Assembly (NCBI RefSeq): GCF_026262575.1
Contig: NZ_JAPKFL010000026.1
Coordinates: 1 to 64,000 of the forward strand
Reading direction: 5' to 3'
From: Streptomyces marinisediminis
GTDB lineage: Bacteria > Actinomycetota > Actinomycetes > Streptomycetales > Streptomycetaceae
Length of the DNA: 64,000 bases
The notes beneath the pieces are model-generated. The model was not told where the DNA came from and did no database searches. It was given only the letters and a program-made list of their open reading frames with translations. The first letter of the stretch is position 1. Each line of letters opens with the position of its first letter. Shown one piece after another: positions 34,576 to 45,672 of the stretch. The position numbers and the translations under genes were made by a program.

Positions 34576-35729
34576 GCCGGGCGGTCCCGGTACACGCGCG
34601 GCACCCGGGCGCTGATGCGGGTGACGACCTCGTACCCGATGGTGCCGACGGCGCGGGCCCAGTCCTCGGCCGTCGGCTCGCCGCGGTCGCCGGGGCCGAA
34701 CAGCACGGCCTCGTCGCCCGCCTCGGCGGTGTCGCCGCCGAGGTCGACCACGAACTGGTCCATCGCGACGCGTCCGGCGACCGTGCGCCACTTCCCGGCC
34801 ACCAGCACCGGGCCGGTGCCCGACGCGTGGCGCGGCACGCCGTCCGCGTAACCGGCCGGTACCAGGGCGAGCGTCGTCGCGCCCGGGGTGGTGTAGGTGT
34901 GCCCGTAGGAGACGCCGTGGCCGCCGGGCACCCGCTTGACGTTGGCCAGGTCCGCGCTGAGCGTCATCACCGGGCGCAGCCCGAAGTCGTGCGGTGCCCC
35001 GAGCTCCGGGGCGGGCGACAGGCCGTAGCAGGAGACGCCGGGGCGCACCAGGTCGAAGTGGGACTCCGGGAGGGTGAGGGTGGCCGGCGAGTTGGCCATG
35101 TGCCGCACCTCGGGGCGCAGCCCGGCCCGCTCGGCGACGGCCAGCGCCTCGTGGAACGCGCGCAGTTGCCGGGCGATCGAGGGGTGGCCCGGCTCGTCGG
35201 CGCAGGCGAAGTGGGACCACAGGCCGGTGACGCGGACGGTGCCCTCGGCCTCGGCGGCGCGGGCCGCGTCCACCAGGGCGGCCCAGTCGGCGGGCTGGCA
35301 GCCGTTGCGCCCCAGGCCGGTGTCGGCCTTCAGGTGCACGCGTGCGGTGCGGCCGGTGGCCCGGGCGGCGGCGGTGATCTCCGCCAGGGCCCACGGGGCG
35401 CCGGCGGAGACGTCGATCCCGGCCGCGATCGCCCGCTCCCACGGCCCGCCGGGCGTCCACAGCCAGGCCAGGACGGGCCCGGTGTCGCCGTCGGCCCGCA
35501 GCGCGAGCGCCTCCTCGGGCGTGGCGGTGCCCAGCCACGCGGCGCCGGCCTCGCGGGCCGCGCGGGCGCAGGGCAGCAGCCCGTGTCCGTAGGCGTCCGC
35601 CTTGACGACCGCCATGAGCCCGGCGCCGCCGGCCGCGCGCTCGCGCAGGGCGCGCACGTTGGCGCGCAGCGCGGCCAGGTCGATCTCGGCGCGGACGCGC
35701 GGGGGGCGGGCGTGGGCTGGGCTGTTCAC
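34572..35729 (-). CDS. alr: Alanine racemase
   Basis: A PLP enzyme making D-alanine for peptidoglycan, 385 residues. VVKADAYGHG carries the PLP-binding Lys (K43), and the C-terminal catalytic Tyr is in HGVSYGHTYTTPG (about 275). SYGLSPAPELG-like and GRVAMDQFVVDLGG segments complete the fold. The start is a GTG at 35729 and the stop overlaps the downstream hydrolase by four bases. nnr is 12 bp upstream, so this is an nnr-alr-hydrolase-tsaE cluster. Confidence 0.96.
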   Translation of the reverse strand: MNSPAHARPPRVRAEIDLAALRANVRALRERAAGGAGLMAVVKADAYGHGLLPCARAAREAGAAWLGTATPEEALALRADGDTGPVLAWLWTPGGPWERAIAAGIDVSAGAPWALAEITAAARATGRTARVHLKADTGLGRNGCQPADWAALVDAARAAEAEGTVRVTGLWSHFACADEPGHPSIARQLRAFHEALAVAERAGLRPEVRHMANSPATLTLPESHFDLVRPGVSCYGLSPAPELGAPHDFGLRPVMTLSADLANVKRVPGGHGVSYGHTYTTPGATTLALVPAGYADGVPRHASGTGPVLVAGKWRTVAGRVAMDQFVVDLGGDTAEAGDEAVLFGPGDRGEPTAEDWARAVGTIGYEVVTRISARVPRVYRDRPA

Positions 35730-35741
35730 CGCACCAGTGTC

Positions 35742-37178
35742 TCAGGCGTCCCCGCGGGCGCCCGTGCACACCTCGCGCCAGGCCGCGGGCAGGGCGGCGG
35801 CGACGTCGGAGGCGGCGGGCGGCGCGGTGGCCCGGCGTCCGGCCAGTCCGTGCAGGTAGGCACCCGCGCTCGCCGCGTCGCGGGCGGGCAGGCCGGCGGC
35901 GAGCAGTGCGCCGATCAGGCCGGAGAGCACGTCCCCGCTGCCCGCCGTGGCCAGCAGGCCGGTGCCGGTGGGGTTCACGCGCACGGGTCCGGTCGGCTCG
36001 GCGACCAGCGTGTCGGAGCCCTTGAGCAGCACCGTGGCCCGGTAGCGCTCGGCCAACGTGCGGACGGCGTCCAGCCGCCGGGCCTCGACCGCCTCCCGGG
36101 GGACGCCCAGCAGCGCCGCCGCCTCCCCGGCGTGCGGGGTGAGCACGGTGGCGGCGCGCCGGGCGCGGACCTGCCCGGCGTCGGCCAGGCGCAGCCCGTC
36201 GGCGTCCACCAGCACCGGCACGTCGGCGTCCAGCGCCTCGCGCACCGCCCGCCGCGCCGCCTCGCCGCCGCTGAGGCCCGAGCCCACCGCCCACGCCTGG
36301 ACCCGGCCCGCCTCCTCGGGCGAGCCGTGCGAGACCAGGGCCTCCGGATGGCGCGCGATCACCTCACCGGCGGCCGACCCGGCGTACCGGACGGCGCCCG
36401 CGCCACCGCACAGCGCGCCGGAGACGGCGAGCACGGCGGCACCGGGGTAGCGCGCCGAGCCCGCGGCGACGCCGACGACCCCGCGCCGGTACTTGTCGGT
36501 GGCCGGGCCGGGCCGGGGCAGCAGCGCGGCCACGTCGGCGTGCTGGAGCGCCTCGGCGTCGGGCGGGTGCGGCAGGTGCGGGCCGAGCCCGATGTCCACC
36601 AGGTGCGCCGCCCCGGCGTGGCCGCGGGCGGGCTCGATCAGCAGGCCGGGCTTCCACGCCCCGAAGGTGACGGTCGCCGTGGCGCGCACCGCCGTGCCGT
36701 GGACCTCGCCGGTGTCGGCGTCGACGCCACTGGGCAGGTCCACGGCGAGGATCGGCGCGGTGACGCCGTCCAGCAGCCGCGCGGCGTTCTCCCGCAGGCC
36801 GCCGCGGCCGCCGATGCCGGTGACGCCGTCCAGCACCAGGTCGGCGCGGGCCGCGTCGCGCGCGGTGCCGGTGCGGCCGCCGGCGGCGCGCAGGGCGGCG
36901 AGCCCGCCGGCGTGCACCCGCTCGGGGGCGGGCGCCACCGCGGTGACGCCCGCCCCGCGCCGCGCCAGCCGGGCCCCGGCGTACAGGGCGTCGCCGCCGT
37001 TGTCCCCGCTGCCGACGAGCAGCGCGATCCGGGCGCCGTACACCCGGCGGCCCAGCATCCCGGCGGCCGCCACCGCCAGCCCGGCCGCGGCCCGCGCCAT
37101 CAGCGCGCCCTCCGGCACCCGGCCCATCAGGGCCCGCTCGGCGCCGCGCACCGTCTCCACTCGATAGGCGTAACGCAT
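35742..37178 (-). CDS. nnr: Bifunctional NAD(P)H-hydrate epimerase / ADP-dependent dehydratase
   Basis: It repairs hydrated NAD(P)H. 478 residues in two fused domains. The N-terminal epimerase (YjeF-N, 1-215) has LLVGSGDNGGDALYAGARLA and AVDLPSGVDADTGEV. The C-terminal ADP-dependent dehydratase (220-478) has LTPHAGEAAALLG, VLLKGSDTLVAEP and the TAGSGDVLSGLIGALLAAG signature. The ATG at 37178 has no ribosome binding site but a TACGCT box ends six bases before it. Confidence 0.95.
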   Translation of the reverse strand: MRYAYRVETVRGAERALMGRVPEGALMARAAAGLAVAAAGMLGRRVYGARIALLVGSGDNGGDALYAGARLARRGAGVTAVAPAPERVHAGGLAALRAAGGRTGTARDAARADLVLDGVTGIGGRGGLRENAARLLDGVTAPILAVDLPSGVDADTGEVHGTAVRATATVTFGAWKPGLLIEPARGHAGAAHLVDIGLGPHLPHPPDAEALQHADVAALLPRPGPATDKYRRGVVGVAAGSARYPGAAVLAVSGALCGGAGAVRYAGSAAGEVIARHPEALVSHGSPEEAGRVQAWAVGSGLSGGEAARRAVREALDADVPVLVDADGLRLADAGQVRARRAATVLTPHAGEAAALLGVPREAVEARRLDAVRTLAERYRATVLLKGSDTLVAEPTGPVRVNPTGTGLLATAGSGDVLSGLIGALLAAGLPARDAASAGAYLHGLAGRRATAPPAASDVAAALPAAWREVCTGARGDA

Positions 37179-37184
37179 GGCCCC

Positions 37185-37190
37185 AGCGTA
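37185..37190 (-). promoter_or_regulatory. Putative -10 box of a leaderless nnr transcript
   Basis: TACGCT on the minus strand is followed by six bases and the ATG at 37178. Confidence 0.5.
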
Positions 37191-37286
37191 GGCGCGCCCT
37201 GCCCGCCGCGACCGTCCGCGCGGACGGGAAGCCGCGCGGACGGGGCGACCGCGCCGCCGGGTCGGCCGGCTGCCGGGCCCGGGGCG

Positions 37287-37655
37287 TCAGTCCTCCGCGA
37301 CGACCACCGCGGAGGCCACGCCCGCGTCGTGGCTCAGCGAGACGTGCCAGCGGCGGACGCCCAGCGCGGCGGCGCGGGCGGCGACGGTCCCGCGCACGAC
37401 GAGGGAGGGCCTGCCGCTGTCGGCGGTGACCACCTCGGCGTCCGTCCAGCGCAGGCCGCCCGGCGCGCCCAGCGCCTTGGCCAGCGCCTCCTTCGCGGCG
37501 AACCGGGCCGCCAGCGAGGCCACCCCGCGCCGCTCCCCGTCGGGCAGGAACTCCTCGGCGGGGAGGAACAGCCGCGCGGCCAGCGCGGGCGTGCGCTCCA
37601 GCGACCGGGCGAAGCGGTCGATCTCGGCGACGTCGATGCCCACCCCCACGATCAC
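37287..37655 (-). CDS. acpS: Holo-[acyl-carrier-protein] synthase
   Basis: A 122-residue AcpS-type phosphopantetheinyl transferase that activates the fatty-acid ACP. GVGIDVAEIDRF holds the Mg-binding Asp (D8), and the second signature is ASLAARFAAKEALAKALG with the metal-binding Glu. WHVSLSHDAGVASA closes the active site. It starts eight bases after the glmS stop, so the two are probably cotranscribed. Confidence 0.95.
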   Translation of the reverse strand: MIVGVGIDVAEIDRFARSLERTPALAARLFLPAEEFLPDGERRGVASLAARFAAKEALAKALGAPGGLRWTDAEVVTADSGRPSLVVRGTVAARAAALGVRRWHVSLSHDAGVASAVVVAED

Positions 37656-37662
37656 GCCGGGC

Positions 37663-39510
<1,848 letters not shown>

Positions 39511-39517
39511 GGGCGGC

Positions 39518-39523
39518 AGCCTA
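39518..39523 (-). promoter_or_regulatory. Putative -10 box of a leaderless glmS transcript
   Basis: TAGGCT on the minus strand, seven bases, then the ATG at 39510. Confidence 0.5.
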
Positions 39524-39541
39524 CGCGGTGCGCGGCCGGCG

Positions 39542-39772
39542 TCAGCGTGCGCGGCGCCCGGGGAGCCGGGGGAGTCGCGGCAGGCGGGCCGCGCGGCGCG
39601 GCCCGGGGCGGCCTTCGGCGCAGCCGTCGTCGGCCGCCTGGAGGAGCGTGAGGTACTCGTACTCCTCGCAGCGGGGTTTGCTACCCGGGACGTACAGGTC
39701 CAGCGCCTCCTGGGCGTCGCCTGCCAGGTCGTCGTCGGGCAGCTCGTCTATGAGCCCGTCGAAGCCGTTCAT
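39542..39772 (-). CDS. Small conserved hypothetical protein upstream of glmS
   Basis: 76 residues. The N-terminal half is acidic (MNGFDGLIDELPDDDLAGDA, then LDLYVPGSKPRCEEYEYL), and the C-terminus is a basic Arg/Pro-rich tail. It has two Cys. The charge-segregated acidic N-terminus has real-protein composition and the ATG at 39772 is the obvious start, though only a weak GGA-type site precedes it. It is divergent from coaA. No family or function recognised. Confidence 0.6.
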   Translation of the reverse strand: MNGFDGLIDELPDDDLAGDAQEALDLYVPGSKPRCEEYEYLTLLQAADDGCAEGRPGPRRAARLPRLPRLPGRRAR

Positions 39773-39887
39773 GGCCGCATCCGATCGTCTCGGCGGTCCG
39801 CCGACCCTAGCCCCCGCCGGACCGGTGCGTACAGGGGTTCGACGCCCCCGGATGAGCGGGCCCGCGGCGCGGGCGGACAATGGGCGC

Positions 39888-40886
39888 GTGCCTTCGCCCT
39901 CCCCGTCCCCCGCCACGGCCGCGCAGCCCCCCACCGGGCGCCGCCGCACCGACGTCACCCCGTACGTGGACCTCAGCCGCGCCGAGTGGAGCGCGCTGCG
40001 GGAGCGCACGCCGCTGCCGCTGACGGCCGACGAGGTCGAGGAGCTGCGCGGCCTGGGCGACGTCGTCGACCTGGACGAGGTGCGCGACATCTACCTGCCG
40101 CTCTCGCGCCTGCTGAACCTCTACGTCGGGGCCACGCACGGGCTGCGCGGCGCGGTGAACACCTTCCTGGGCGAAGAGGCGCAGCCGGGCACGCCGTTCG
40201 TCATCGGCGTGGCGGGCAGCGTGGCGGTGGGCAAGTCCACCACCGCGCGGCTGCTCCAGGCGCTGCTGGGCCGCTGGCCGGAGCACCCGCGGGTGGAGCT
40301 GGTGACCACGGACGGGTTCCTGTGGCCCAACGCCGAGCTGCACCGGCGCGGGCTGATGGCGCGGAAAGGTTTCCCCGAGTCCTACGACCGGCGCGCGCTC
40401 ACCCGGTTCGTCGCCGACGTCAAGGCGGGGCGCGCGGAGGTCTCCGCGCCGGTGTACTCCCACCTGATCTACGACATCGTGCCCGGCGAGCGGCTCACGG
40501 TGCGCCGTCCGGACGTCCTCATCGTCGAGGGGCTGAACGTGCTCCAGCCCGCGCTGCCGGGCACCGACGGCCGCACCCGCGTCGCCGTCGCCGACTACTT
40601 CGACTTCTCCGTCTACGTCGACGCCCGCACCGAGGACATCCAGGGCTGGTACCTGGACCGGTTCCGCAAGCTGCGGCAGACGGCGTTCCAGAACCCCTTC
40701 TCCTACTTCCGCAAGTACACCCAGGTCAGCGAGGACGAGGCGCTGGAGTACGCGCGGGGCACCTGGCGGGAGATCAACGGGCCGAACCTGGTGGAGAACA
40801 TCGTCCCCACCCGGGGCCGGGCCAGCCTGGTGCTGCGCAAGGGCCCCGACCACAAGGTGCAGCGCCTGTCCCTGCGCAAGCTGTAG
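39888..40886 (+). CDS. coaA: Pantothenate kinase, type I
   Basis: It phosphorylates pantothenate in the first step of coenzyme A synthesis. About 332 residues. The P-loop is GVAGSVAVGKSTTARLL (about 105-121). TTDGFLWPNAEL, YSHLIYDIVPGE and VLIVEGLNVLQP are the further type I signatures, and YFDFSVYVDA and FRKLRQTAFQNPFSYF follow. The start is taken as the GTG at 39888; the N-terminal 22 residues are Ser/Pro-rich and variable. It stands alone on the plus strand in a minus-strand block. Confidence 0.95.
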   Translation: MPSPSPSPATAAQPPTGRRRTDVTPYVDLSRAEWSALRERTPLPLTADEVEELRGLGDVVDLDEVRDIYLPLSRLLNLYVGATHGLRGAVNTFLGEEAQPGTPFVIGVAGSVAVGKSTTARLLQALLGRWPEHPRVELVTTDGFLWPNAELHRRGLMARKGFPESYDRRALTRFVADVKAGRAEVSAPVYSHLIYDIVPGERLTVRRPDVLIVEGLNVLQPALPGTDGRTRVAVADYFDFSVYVDARTEDIQGWYLDRFRKLRQTAFQNPFSYFRKYTQVSEDEALEYARGTWREINGPNLVENIVPTRGRASLVLRKGPDHKVQRLSLRKL

Positions 40887-40935
40887 CCCCGCCCCCGGCC
40901 GCGCCACAGCGCCAACGGGAGCGGGGCCCGGGGCG

Positions 40936-42294
40936 TCAGCCCAGCGCGGTCTTCACCGCGTCGGCCAGGCGCTCGGCGACGGAGCGGGCCTGCTCCACGT
41001 CGGCGGCCTCCACCATGACCCGCACCAGCGGCTCGGTGCCCGAGGGACGCAGCAGCACGCGCCCGGTCTCCCCCAGCTCGCGCTCGGCGTCCGCGACGGC
41101 GGCGGCCAGCTCGGCGGAGGTGGCCACCCGCGCCTTGTCCACGTCCCGCACGTTCACCAGCACCTGGGGCAGCCGCCGCATGACGGCGGCGAGCCGCGCG
41201 AGCGGCGTGCGGGTGGCCGCGACCCGGGCGGCCAGCAGCAGGCCGGTCAGCGTGCCGTCGCCGGTGGTGGCGTGGTCCAGCGCGATGACGTGCCCGGACT
41301 GCTCGCCACCGAGCGAGTACCCGCCGCGCTTGAGCTCCTCCAGCACGTAGCGGTCGCCGACGGCCGTCTGCAGCAGGGTGATGCCCTCGCGCTCCATGGC
41401 CTGCTTGAAGCCGAGGTTGGACATCACCGTGGCCACCACGGTGTCGCCGCGCAGGGTGCCGCTCTCCTTGAGCGCCAGGGCGAGGACAGCGAGGATCTGG
41501 TCGCCGTCGACCTCGTTGCCCTCGGCGTCCACGGCCAGGCACCGGTCGGCGTCGCCGTCGTGCGCGACGCCCAGGTCCGCGCCGTGCTCGACGACCGCGG
41601 CGCGCAGCCCGTCCAGGTGCGTGGAGCCGCAGGCGTCGTTGATGTTCAGCCCGTCGGGCTCGGCGCCGATGGTGACGACCTCGGCGCCCGCGCGGGCGAA
41701 CGCCTCCGGGGAGACCCGGGCGGCGGCGCCGTGCGCCCCGTCGACGACGACCTTCAGCCCGTCCAGCCGGTTGGGCAGCACGCCGATGAGGTGGGCGACG
41801 TAGGCGTCGAACCCGGCGTCGTGCACGCGCACCCGGCCGACCCCGGCGCCGGTGGGCCGCTGCCAGGGCTCCCCCGCGGCGTGCTCGCGGTGGAGGTCCT
41901 CGATGCGGTCTTCCAGCTCGTCGGGGAGCTTGTGCCCGCCCCGGGCGAAGAACTTGATGCCGTTGTCGGGCATGGGGTTGTGGCTCGCGGAGAGCATGAC
42001 GCCCAGGTCCGCGCCGAGCGAGCCGGTGAGGTAGGCCACGGCGGGCGTGGGCAGGACGCCCACCCGCAGCACGTCCACCCCGGCGCTGGCGAGCCCGGCC
42101 ACCACGGCCGACTCCAGGAACTCGCCGGACGCGCGGGGGTCGCGCCCCACCACGGCCACCGGGCGGTGGCCCTCGAACGACCCCGCCTCGCCGAGCACGT
42201 GGGCCGCCGCCACGGACAGCCCCATGGCGAGCTCGGCTGTCAGGTCCGCGTTGGCGACGCCGCGCACGCCGTCCGTTCCGAAGAGTCGTCCCAC
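40936..42294 (-). CDS. glmM: Phosphoglucosamine mutase
   Basis: It converts glucosamine-6-phosphate, made by GlmS, to glucosamine-1-phosphate. 452 residues of the phosphohexomutase family. GRLFGTDGVRGVAN opens the protein, the phosphoserine loop is LSASHNPMPDNGIKFF (Ser about 104), the Mg loop is AHDGDADRCLAVD, GGEQSGHVI recognises the sugar, and RPSGTEPLVRVMVE binds phosphate. The GTG at 42294 has GGAGG eight bases upstream. The ORF extends upstream without a stop but that part is not GlmM. Confidence 0.97.
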   Translation of the reverse strand: MGRLFGTDGVRGVANADLTAELAMGLSVAAAHVLGEAGSFEGHRPVAVVGRDPRASGEFLESAVVAGLASAGVDVLRVGVLPTPAVAYLTGSLGADLGVMLSASHNPMPDNGIKFFARGGHKLPDELEDRIEDLHREHAAGEPWQRPTGAGVGRVRVHDAGFDAYVAHLIGVLPNRLDGLKVVVDGAHGAAARVSPEAFARAGAEVVTIGAEPDGLNINDACGSTHLDGLRAAVVEHGADLGVAHDGDADRCLAVDAEGNEVDGDQILAVLALALKESGTLRGDTVVATVMSNLGFKQAMEREGITLLQTAVGDRYVLEELKRGGYSLGGEQSGHVIALDHATTGDGTLTGLLLAARVAATRTPLARLAAVMRRLPQVLVNVRDVDKARVATSAELAAAVADAERELGETGRVLLRPSGTEPLVRVMVEAADVEQARSVAERLADAVKTALG

Positions 42295-42519
42295 CGTGGT
42301 TTCCTCCGAGTGTTCGTGCCGGCCGCCGGGCGGGCGGCCTGGTGCGGGGCGATCCGGCCGGGCGGGCCCGGTTCGCCGCTGGTACCGGTGTGTGCCCGGG
42401 TCCGGGCGGTGCCGCCGCCCCCGGTCAGCCGGCCGGCCGGGCGGCCGGACGGCCGAAGCCGGTCCGCCGCCGGTCGCCGGGTCGGCGGGCGCCGCGCACG
42501 CGCGCGGCGGGCGGAAACG

Positions 42520-42559
42520 GGAACGCCCCGCGGCACACGGGGTGCCGGCGGGGCGTTCC
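42520..42559 (-). terminator. rplM-rpsI operon terminator
   Basis: A 12-bp stem (GGAACGCCCCGC and complement) encloses a loop that itself holds a short GGCA/TGCC pairing. It lies 20 nt beyond the rpsI stop. Confidence 0.8.
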
Positions 42560-42578
42560 GGACGTCGCAGGCGCCGGG

Positions 42579-43082
42579 TCAGCGCTTGCTGTACTGCGTG
42601 CCCTTGCGGGCCTTCTTCAGACCGGCCTTCTTGCGCTCGACGGCGCGGGCGTCCCGGGTGAGGAAGCCGGCCTTCTTCAGCGGGCCGCGGTTGTTGTCCA
42701 CGTCCGCCTCGTTCAGCGCGCGGGCCACGCCCAGGCGCAGCGCCCCGGCCTGGCCGGAGATGCCGCCGCCGTTGATGCGGGCGACGACGTCGTAACGGTC
42801 GTCGAGCTCCAGCACCTTGAACGGCTCGTTGACTTCCTGCTGGTGCACCTTGTTGGGGAAGTACCCCTCCAGGGTGCGACCGTTGATCTTCCACTTGCCG
42901 CTGCCCGGCACGATGCGCACGCGGGCGACGGCGTTCTTGCGGCGCCCGGTGCCGGCGCCCGGCTGCGGGTCGCCGAAGCGGGACGCGAGCGACTCGGTGG
43001 TGTACTCCTCGACGCCCTCGGGGGTCTCGGTGGTGTACTGCTCGACGTCGTCGACGGGGGTCTCAGCGGTGGTCTCGGCCAC
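42579..43082 (-). CDS. rpsI: 30S ribosomal protein S9
   Basis: 167 residues. The conserved S9 domain begins GRRKNAVARVRIVPGSG, includes INGGGISGQAGALRLGVARAL and ends in the universally conserved RKGTQYSKR tail that reaches the P-site tRNA. The 40-residue acidic N-terminal extension (ETTAETPVDDVEQY...) is typical of actinobacterial S9. It follows rplM by 39 bp in one operon. Confidence 0.98.
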   Translation of the reverse strand: MAETTAETPVDDVEQYTTETPEGVEEYTTESLASRFGDPQPGAGTGRRKNAVARVRIVPGSGKWKINGRTLEGYFPNKVHQQEVNEPFKVLELDDRYDVVARINGGGISGQAGALRLGVARALNEADVDNNRGPLKKAGFLTRDARAVERKKAGLKKARKGTQYSKR

Positions 43083-43121
43083 GATGCTCCTCGGTTCTCT
43101 TCGTTCCGGTAGTGGCCGGAC

Positions 43122-43565
43122 TTACTGGCTGATCTGGGTGATCTCGAACGGCTGCGGCTGCTGCGCGCCGTGCGGGTGCTCGGCGCCACGGTAGACCTTC
43201 AGCTTCGAGAGCATCTGACGGCCCAGCGTGTTCTTCGGGAGCATGCCCTTGACGGCCTTCTCCACGGCCTTCTCCGGGTTCTTCTCCAGCAGCTCCTCGT
43301 AGCGCACGGCGCGCAGGCCGCCGGGGTAACCCGAGTGGCGGTAGGCCAGCTTCTGGGTCCGCTTGTTGCCGGAGAGGTGCACCTTGTCCGCGTTGATGAT
43401 GATGACGAAGTCACCAGCGTCAACGTGCGGCGCGTACACCGGCTTGTGCTTGCCCCGGAGAAGGGTTGCGGCCTGGGAGGCCAGACGGCCCAGGACAACG
43501 TCCTGCGCGTCGATGACGTGCCACTGGCGCTTGATGTCGCCGGGCTTGGGGCTGTACGTACGCAC
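43122..43565 (-). CDS. rplM: 50S ribosomal protein L13
   Basis: 147 residues. It carries the L13 signatures RQWHVIDAQDVVLGRLASQAA, VIINADKVHLSGNKR and AVKGMLPKNTLGRQML. The start is the GTG at 43565 (VRTYSPKPGDI), which fits the family N-terminus; the ORF extension of 19 codons is not part of L13. It is the first gene of the rplM-rpsI operon. Confidence 0.97.
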   Translation of the reverse strand: MRTYSPKPGDIKRQWHVIDAQDVVLGRLASQAATLLRGKHKPVYAPHVDAGDFVIIINADKVHLSGNKRTQKLAYRHSGYPGGLRAVRYEELLEKNPEKAVEKAVKGMLPKNTLGRQMLSKLKVYRGAEHPHGAQQPQPFEITQISQ

Positions 43566-43932
43566 GGTCGTATGCCTTCGCTTCTTCTGAGTGAGTCCTG
43601 ACTGGGCCACCAGACAGATCACGACAGCCTGTTACCACGCACGGTGACGCGAGCCGCGCGCGGATGCTGGTCATCGACCGGTGAGCCGGTGTAGGCCCCC
43701 CTCACGTGAGAATGAGGCAGATCACTACACACAACGATCTGGCAGAATACCGGCCCACCCCCGAAAGGGTCAAAGCGACTCCGCGGCAGCGCCCCGACCG
43801 GCGCGCCGCCGCGCTCGCCCGGGAAGCGCCGGAAAGCCCGGGAAGCCCGGGAACACCGCCCCCGCCCACGCGCGACCGCCCGCCCCGGCGGTCGCGCCCC
43901 TCACCGCCGCGGCGCCACCGGCCGCGCCGCGC
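43566..43932. other. rplM upstream region and ABC-F downstream spacer
   Basis: 367 bp. The 170 bp nearest rplM are less GC-rich and must hold the rplM-rpsI promoter; a TAGTGA on the minus strand near 43727 is a possible -10, but no matching -35 is clear. The remainder contains short GGAAGCCCG repeats (about 43829-43850) and the ABC-F terminator. No gene seen. Confidence 0.55.
43870..43897 (-). terminator. Terminator of the ABC-F gene
   Basis: An 11-bp perfect stem (GCGCGACCGCC and complement) with a 6-nt loop, 36 nt beyond the ABC-F stop. Confidence 0.75.
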
Positions 43933-45561
43933 CTACCGCGCGCGGGCGACGCGGCGCTCGTCCCAGACCGGTTCGGGCGTCTCGCGGACGCGGCCGTCGG
44001 CGCCGAAGACCAGGTAGCGGTCGAAGGAGCGGGCGAACCAGCGGTCGTGGGTGACGGCCAGCACCGTGCCCTGGTACGCCTCCAGCCCGGCCTGCAGCGC
44101 CTCGGCGCTCTCCAGGTCGAGGTTGTCGGTCGGCTCGTCCAGCAGCAGCGCCGTCGATCCGGCCAGCTCCAGCAGCAGGATCTGGAAGCGTGCCTGCTGG
44201 CCGCCGGAGAGCCGGTCGAAGGGCTGCTCGGCGGCCCGGTCGAGCTCGTAGCGGCGCAGCGCCGACATGGCCGCGCCCCGGTCCAGGGCGTGCTCGCGCC
44301 ACAGGATGTCCCGCAGCGGGCGGCCGGCCAGCTCCGGGTGCGCGTGGGTCTGCGCGAAGTGGCCGGGGACGACGCGGGCGCCGAGCCTCCAGGTGCCGGT
44401 GTGCGCCACGGGGCGCGCGGGGTCGCCCGCCAGCAGGCGCAGGAAGTGCGACTTGCCGGAGCCGTTGGAGCCCAGCACGGCCACCCGCTCGCCGTAGAAG
44501 ACCTCCAGCGAGAAGGGCCGCATCAGCCCCGTCAGCTCCAGGTCCTCGCAGGTCACGGCCCGGACGCCGGTGCGCCCGCCGCGCAGCCGCATGGTGATCT
44601 TCTGCTCGCGCGGCGGCTCCTGCGGCGGTCCGGCCTCCTCGAACCGGCGCAGCCGCGTCTGCGCGGCCGAGTAGCGCGAGGCGAGCGCGTCGTTGAAGGT
44701 GGCCTTGTTCTTCAGCGTGCTCACGAGCTGCTTGAGCTGGGCGTGCTTCTCGTCCCAGCGGCGGCGCAGCTCCTCGAAGCGGGCGAAGCGCTCGCGCCGG
44801 GCCTCGTGGTAGGTGGCGAAGCCGCCGCCGTGCACCCACACGTCGGACCCGGCCGGGCTGGGCTCCACGCTGACGATCTTCTCGGCGGTGCGGGCCAGCA
44901 GCTCGCGGTCGTGGGAGATGAACAGCACCGTCTTGCGGGTCTCGCGCAGCCGCTCCTCCAGCCAGCGCTTGCCGGGGACGTCCAGGTAGTTGTCCGGCTC
45001 GTCCAGCAGCAGCACCTCCTCGGGGCCGCGCAGCAGCGACTCCAGCACCAGGCGCTTCTGCTCACCGCCCGAGAGGGTGCGCACCTGGCGGAACTGCGCC
45101 CGCTCGTAGGGGACGCCGAGCGCCGCCGTGGTGCACATGTCCCACTGGGTCTCGGCGTCGTAGCCGCGCGCCTCGGCCCAGTCGCTGAGCGCCTGCGCGT
45201 AGGCGAGCTGCGCCCGTTCGTCGTCCCGCTCGACGATCGCCAGCTCGGCGGCGTCCACGGCCCGCGCCGCCTCGCGGATGCGCTGCGGGGCGACGGAGAC
45301 CAGCAGGTCCCGCACGGTGCGCTCGTCGCGCACGGAGCCGACGAACTGCGGCATGACGCCCAGGCCGCCGGAGACGGTCACGGTGCCGCCGTGCGGCTCC
45401 AGCTCCCCGGCGACGATCCGCAGCAGCGTCGTCTTGCCCGCGCCGTTCGCGCCGACCAGCGCGACGGCCGCGCCCTCGCCGACCCGGAACGAGGCGTCGG
45501 CGAGCAGCAGCCGCCCGTCCGGGAGGTAGTACTCGACGTGCGCGGCTTCCAGATGACCCAT
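43933..45561 (-). CDS. ABC-F family ATP-binding protein
   Basis: 542 residues with two ABC ATPase domains and no membrane segments, so it is a ribosome-acting ABC-F protein rather than a transporter. Domain 1 has VGANGAGKTTLLR, LSGGEQKRLVLESLL and LLLDEPDNYLD; domain 2 has LGSNGSGKSHFLR, LSGGQQARFQILLL and LLLDEPTDNLD. An Arg/Glu-rich linker (EARRERFARFEELRRRWDEK) joins them and would form the P-site tRNA interaction motif. ABC-F proteins either tune translation or protect ribosomes from antibiotics; which applies here is not evident. The ATG at 45561 starts the conserved MGHLEAAHVEYYLPDG. It sits alone, with its own terminator. Confidence 0.92.
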   Translation of the reverse strand: MGHLEAAHVEYYLPDGRLLLADASFRVGEGAAVALVGANGAGKTTLLRIVAGELEPHGGTVTVSGGLGVMPQFVGSVRDERTVRDLLVSVAPQRIREAARAVDAAELAIVERDDERAQLAYAQALSDWAEARGYDAETQWDMCTTAALGVPYERAQFRQVRTLSGGEQKRLVLESLLRGPEEVLLLDEPDNYLDVPGKRWLEERLRETRKTVLFISHDRELLARTAEKIVSVEPSPAGSDVWVHGGGFATYHEARRERFARFEELRRRWDEKHAQLKQLVSTLKNKATFNDALASRYSAAQTRLRRFEEAGPPQEPPREQKITMRLRGGRTGVRAVTCEDLELTGLMRPFSLEVFYGERVAVLGSNGSGKSHFLRLLAGDPARPVAHTGTWRLGARVVPGHFAQTHAHPELAGRPLRDILWREHALDRGAAMSALRRYELDRAAEQPFDRLSGGQQARFQILLLELAGSTALLLDEPTDNLDLESAEALQAGLEAYQGTVLAVTHDRWFARSFDRYLVFGADGRVRETPEPVWDERRVARAR

Positions 45562-45672
45562 GTCCGGATTGTGGGCGCCGCCGGGGCGGAAGACCAAGCG
45601 GTTTTCCGCCCCGGCGGCCCGGCGCGCCGCACGCCTCGACGAGCCGGACCCGTCGGCGCCGTGCCTCGGCCG

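Noticed and set aside
34576..36294. Upstream extension of the hydrolase ORF to 944 residues
   Set aside because: The extension runs through alr and nnr out of frame; the hydrolase starts at the GTGA overlap with alr.
39511..39541. glmS ribozyme-type leader
   Set aside because: Only about 30 bp separate glmS from the next gene upstream, and the -10 box implies a leaderless message.
42295..42894. Upstream extension of the glmM ORF to 652 residues
   Set aside because: The added part overlaps rpsI out of frame; the GTG at 42294 has a good ribosome binding site and matches the family start.
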